Part shown: positions 60,218 to 64,000 of the stretch, piece by piece
Layout: the number at the start of each line of letters is the position of its first letter
How positions within the stretch are numbered: the stretch's first letter is position 1
Assembly (NCBI RefSeq): GCF_964204865.1
Contig: NC_135259.1
Location: 6,334,974 to 6,398,973 of the forward strand
Source: Styela clava
Taxonomy: Eukaryota; Chordata; Ascidiacea; Stolidobranchia; Styelidae
Direction: 5' to 3'
DNA length: 64,000 bases
Made by a program: the position numbers and the translations under genes
The notes under the pieces: generated by a model
Seen by the model: only the letters and a program-made list of their open reading frames with translations
Database searches by the model: none
Told to the model about the DNA's origin: nothing

Positions 60218-63200
60218 ACGGAAATCTTCAGTAAAAGGCGAAAGATTTATGCGAAAAATGAAGAGAAGCCTGAGTAACTGGGGAGCCTTCGTAAAATCAT
60301 ATAAAGTGGATTGTTAGGCTCCAGATTGTGATTTTTATCCGCGCGCTTGTTTTCACATTAATTTATTTCTTTTGAAAATATTTCGATTTCGTTGGTTGTC
60401 TCATGTTTACTAAAACAGTTATATTTAATATTATCCATTTTCTAATAACTCAAAAGTTAATTGAAAACTGAATAGTTCTCCCGTAAAGTCGAGGTGTTCC
60501 AGGTCTATTAATTCATAAAAGAATAAAAGTTGCGAACACAAAATAGCATTCAACAGACCTTTCTGATCTAGAGTATGAGTAAATCATGAACCCAGTACAT
60601 GCTGGGCTTAAAAAATCGCAAAGACTCATTGTATGCTCCTCTCCACGGAAATCTTTAGTAAAAGGCGAAAGATTTATGCGAAAAATGAAGAGAAGCCTGA
60701 GTAACTAGAGAGGCTTCGTAAAATCATATAAAGTGGATTGTTAGGCTCCAGATTGTGTTTTTTATCCGCGCGCTTGTTTTCACATTAATTTGTTTCTTTT
60801 GAGAATATTTCGATTTCATTGGTCGTCTCATGTTTACTAAAACATTTTTTTTATTATTATCCATTTTCTAATAGCTCAAAGTTAATTGAAAATAGAATAG
60901 TTCTCCCATAAAGTCGTGGTGTTCCAGGTCTATTAATTCATAAAAGAATAAAAGTTGTGAACACAAATTAGCATTCAACAGACCTTTCTGATCTAGAGTA
61001 TGAGTAAATCATGAATCCAGTACATACTAGGCTTTAAAAATCGCAAAGACTCATTGTATGCTCCTCTCCACGGAAATCTTTAGTAAAAGGCGAAAGATTT
61101 TTGCGAAAAATGAAGAGAAGCCTGAATAACTAGAGAACCTTCGTAAAGACATATCAAGTGGATTGTTAAGCTCCAGATTGTGATTTTTATTCGCGCGCTT
61201 GTGTTCACATTATTTTATTTTATTTTAGATTAACTCTATTTCATTTATTGCCTCATGTTTACTAAAACAATTAGATTTATTATTACTAATTTTCTAATAC
61301 CTAAATCAAAGTTACTTCAAAACTGAATAGTTCCCCAAAAAAGTCGCGGTGTTCCAGGCCTATTAATTCATAAAAGAATAAACGTGGTGAACACAAATTA
61401 GCATTCAACAGACCTTTCTGATCAAGAGTATAAGTAAATCATGAACCCAGTACATACTGGGCTTTAAAAATCGCAAAGACTCATTGTATGCTTCTCTCCA
61501 CTGAAATCTTTAGTAAAAGGCGAAAGATTTATGCGAAAAATGAAGAGAATCCTGAGTAACTGGATAGCCTTCGTAAATTTATATAAATAGGATTGTTAGG
61601 CTCCAGATTGTGATTTTTATCCGCGCGCTTGTTTTCACATTAATTTATTTCTTTTGAAAATATTTCGATTTCATTGGTTGTCTCATGTTTACTAAAACAG
61701 TTATATTTAATATTATCCATTTTCTAATAACTCAAAAGTTAATTGAAAACTGAATAGTTCTCCCGTAAAGTCGTGGTGTTCCAGGTCTATTATTTCATAA
61801 AAGAATAAAAGTTGCGAACACAAAATAGCATTCAACAGACCTTTCTGATCAAGAGTATAAGTAAATCATGAACCCAGTACATGCTGGGCTTTAAAAATCG
61901 CAAAGACTCATTGTATGCTTCTCTCCACGGAAATCTTTAGTAAAAGGCGAAAGATTTATGCGAAAAATGAAGAGAAGCCTGAGTAACTAGAGAGGCTTCG
62001 TAAAATCATATAAAGTGGATTGTTAGGCTCCAGATTGTGATTTTTATCCGCGCGCTTGTTTTCACATTAATTTATTTCTTTTGAGAATATTTCGATTTCA
62101 TTGGTCGTCTCATGTTTACTAAAACATTTTTTTTATTATTATCCATTTTCTAATAGCTCAAAGTTAATTGAAAATAGAATAGTTCTCCCATAAAGTCGTG
62201 GTGTTCCAGGTCTCTTAATTCATAAAAGAATAAAAGTTGTGAACACAAATTAGCATTCAACAGACCTTTCTGATCTAGAGTATAAGTAAATCATGAACCC
62301 AGTACATGCTTGGCTTTAAAAATCGCAAAGACTCATTGTGTGCTCCTCTCCACGGAAATCTTTAGTAAAAGGCGAAAGATTTATACGAAAAATGAAGAGA
62401 AGCCTGAGTAACTAAAGAGCCTTCATAAAGAACTATCAAGTGGATTGTTAGGCTCCAGATTGTGATTTTTATCCGCGCGCTTGTTTTCACATTAATTTAT
62501 TTCTTTTGAAAATATTTCGATTTCATTGGTTGTCTCATGTTTACTAAAATATTTTTTATTATTATTATCCATTTTCTAATAACTCAAAGTTAATTGAAAA
62601 CTGATGAGTTCTCCCGTAAAGTCGTGGTGTTCCAGGTCTATTAATTCATAAAAGAATAAAAGTTGTGAACACAAATTAGCATTCAACAGACCTTTCTGAT
62701 CTAGAGTATGAGTAAATCATGAACCCAGTACATACTGGGCTTTAAAAATCGCAAAGACTCATCGTATGCTCCTCTCCACGGAAATATTTATTAAAAGCGA
62801 AAGATTTATGCGAAAAATGAAGAGAAGCCTGAATAACTAGAGAACCTTCGTAAAGACATATCAAGTGGATTGTTAAGTTCCAGATTGTGATTTTTATTCG
62901 CGCGCTTGTGTTCATATTATTTTATTTTATTTTAGATTAACTCTATTTCATTTATTGCCTCATGTTTACTAAAACAATTAGATTTATTATTACTAATTTT
63001 CTAATACCTAAATCAAAGTTACTTTAAAACTGAATAGTTCCCCCAAAAAATTCGCGGTGTTTCAGGCCTATTAATTCATAAAAGAATAAACGTGGTGAAC
63101 ACAAATTAGCATTCAACAGACCTTTCTGATCTAGAATATGAGTAAATCATGAACCCAGTACATACTGGGCTTTAAAAATCGCAAAGACTCATTGTATGCT

Positions 63201-64000
63201 CCTCTCCACGGAAATCTTTAGTAAAAGGCGAAAGATTCATGCGAAAAATGAAGAGAAGCCTGAGTAACTGGAGAGCCTTCGTAAAATCATATAAAGTGGA
63301 TTGTTAGGCTCCAGATTGTGATTTTTATCCGCGCGCTTGTTTTCACAATAATTCATTTCTTTTGAGAATATTTTGATTTCATTGGTTGTCTCATGTTTAC
63401 TAAAACAGTTTTATTTAATATTATCCATTTTCTAATAACTCAGAAGTTAATTGAAAACTGAATAGTTCTCCCGTAAAGTCGTGGTGTTCCAGGTCTATTA
63501 ATTCATAAAAGAATAAAAGTTGCGAACACAAAATAGCATTCAACAGACCTTTCTGATCTAGAGTATGAGTAAATCATGAACCCAGTACATGCGGGGCTTT
63601 AAAAATCGCAAAGACTCATTGTATGCTCCTCTCCAAGGAAATCTTTAGTAAAAGGCGAAAGATTTATGCGAAAAATGAAGAGAAGCCTGAGTAACTAGAG
63701 AGGCTTCGTAAAATCATTTAAAGTGGATTGTTAGGCTCCAGATTGTGATTTTTATCCGCGCGCTTGTTTTCACATTAATTTATTTCTTTTGAGAATATTT
63801 CGATTCCATTGGTTGTCTCATGTTTACTAAAACAGTTATATTTAATATTATCCATTTTCTAATAACTCAAAAGTTAATTGAAAACTGAATAGTTCTCCCG
63901 TAAAGTCGTGGTGTTCCAGGTCTATTAATTCATAAAAGAATAAAAGTTGCGAACACATAATAGCATTCAACAGACCTTTCTGATCTAGAGTATGAGTAAA
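60218..64000 (+). repeat. Terminal part of mega-copy 2 (B-E'-C-B-E'-A-C-B-B partial)
   Basis: Units start at 60218, 60645, 61070, 61500, 61927, 62352, 62778, 63208 and 63635, all 17,532 bp from 42686, 43113, 43538, 43968, 44395, 44820, 45246, 45676 and 46103. The last unit is cut by the window edge after 366 bp. Shared marks include 'gaggtgttcc', 'gtgttttttatccg', 'aaatatttattaaaagcg', 'gttcatattattt', 'cagttttattt' and 'ctcagaagtt'. Small private changes include 'ccactgaaatc' near 61498 and 'gaacacataatag' near 63953. Confidence 0.92.

Larger units (their letters stand above)
1..64000 (+). repeat. Satellite DNA array, ~425-bp monomer, higher-order organised
   Basis: The window is tandem satellite from end to end. 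The marker 'cacgg' (or a one-base variant) recurs 153 times from 346 to 63635, always in the same orientation. Spacings are mostly 424-427 or 430-431 bp, with 300 bp for truncated units, and outliers of 299, 411, 412, 421, 423, 429, 432, 433 and 553 bp. No gap, inversion or foreign insertion breaks the series, and both window edges cut through a monomer, so the array extends further on both sides. GC is about 33% in one hand-counted unit. Units fall into classes A, B, B', C, E, F and T, defined by a variable module inside an otherwise conserved core. This is non-coding DNA: no frame is conserved as protein across classes, and stop codons are frequent. Such arrays usually form constitutive heterochromatin; chromosomal position and function are not visible here. 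Confidence 0.98.
47812..64000 (+). repeat. ~22.7-kb mega-unit, copy 2 (rearranged, runs off the window)
   Basis: 47812 to about 53450 matches 25112 to about 30750 at an offset of 22,700 bp. From about 53508 the match moves to 38113 onward (offset 15,395), and from 60218 to 42686 onward (offset 17,532). The copy therefore lacks the material corresponding to 30809-38112 and has a 2137-bp gain at 55944-60217. Unit spacings agree one by one: 424, 425, 426, 300, 427, 426, 425, 411, 424, 426, 300, 426, 431 in both. I noted at least sixteen single-base differences over the first 5.6 kb, so the copies are very similar but not identical. Confidence 0.92.

Noticed and set aside
1-64000. CRISPR array
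   Set aside because: The repeats are about 425 bp and abut each other. There are no short repeats separated by unique spacers and no cas-like genes.
1-64000. Transposon or retroelement insertion
   Set aside because: Every interval between markers is explained by satellite sequence. There are no target-site duplications, terminal repeats or coding remnants.
1-64000. Telomere-type repeats
   Set aside because: 'ttagg' occurs once per unit in 'gttaggctcc' but never in tandem.

Overview
The whole 64 kb window is one uninterrupted tandem satellite-DNA array. I found no gene, RNA gene, transposon, CRISPR array, telomeric repeat or unique sequence. Using the first a of the near-invariant 'cacgg' as a unit marker, I placed 153 successive markers from 346 to 63635 by eye (allow 1-2 bases), all in the same orientation with no gaps. 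The 152 complete units average about 416 bp, and most are 421-433 bp. GC is about 33% in one unit counted by hand. CpG is not depleted in that unit (12 seen, about 12 expected). Head-to-tail monomers of this size in nested higher-order repeats are the hallmark of eukaryotic heterochromatin (pericentromeric, subtelomeric, sex- or B-chromosome). I do not recognise the species or the satellite family. The lack of CpG decay mildly favours a genome without heavy CpG methylation.

Monomers share a conserved core of about 288 bp. They differ mainly in a variable module of about 140 bp between 'cgcgcttgt' and 'cgtggtgttccagg'. Classes used throughout: A (425-427 bp, 'aaaatatttt', 'ctgatgag'; 40 units); B (427 bp, 'cagttatatttaatatt', 'aaaagttaattg'; 27); B' (426 bp, B-like with 'gataatattt' and 'ctcattttac'; 12, plus 2 hybrids); C (about 431 bp, 'agattaactctatttc', 'tcgcggtg', 'aaacgtgg'; 26); E (425 bp, 'taatagctc', 'cccataaag'; 23, with later subclass E' having 'aatttgtttc' and 'aaaatagaatag'); F (425-426 bp, 'ttttgtaataac'; 9, all before 14 kb); T (300 bp, core only, variable module deleted; 12, plus one unrelated 299-bp truncation).

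Layout. 1-4183: irregular, diverged units with a partial internal duplication and a unique truncated unit. 4184-9302: five-unit repeat A-C-B-E-F, with its E-F pair doubled. 9303-10993: transition. 10994-14393: an 850-bp F-A dimer repeated four times almost identically. 14394-16105: A-C-B trimer doubled (1281 bp). 16160-21023: a 2432-bp six-unit block duplicated in tandem. 20970-32384: four seven-unit periods of about 2.86 kb, each closed by a T unit. 31234-39266: a ten-unit, 4016/4017-bp block duplicated in tandem. 39267-47811: a zone rich in C and B and lacking T, containing a 3417-bp eight-unit repeat. 47812-64000: a second, rearranged copy of 25112-46468.

The most notable result is this top tier. 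A mega-unit of about 22.7 kb (55 monomers, 25112-47811) starts again at 47812. The second copy lacks an internal segment (7.3 kb as laid out, or about 3.3 kb if the 4-kb tandem duplication came later) and has gained a 2137-bp tandem duplication. Private variants locate several crossover junctions to within tens of bases, so the window records unequal exchange, deletion and gene conversion at several scales.
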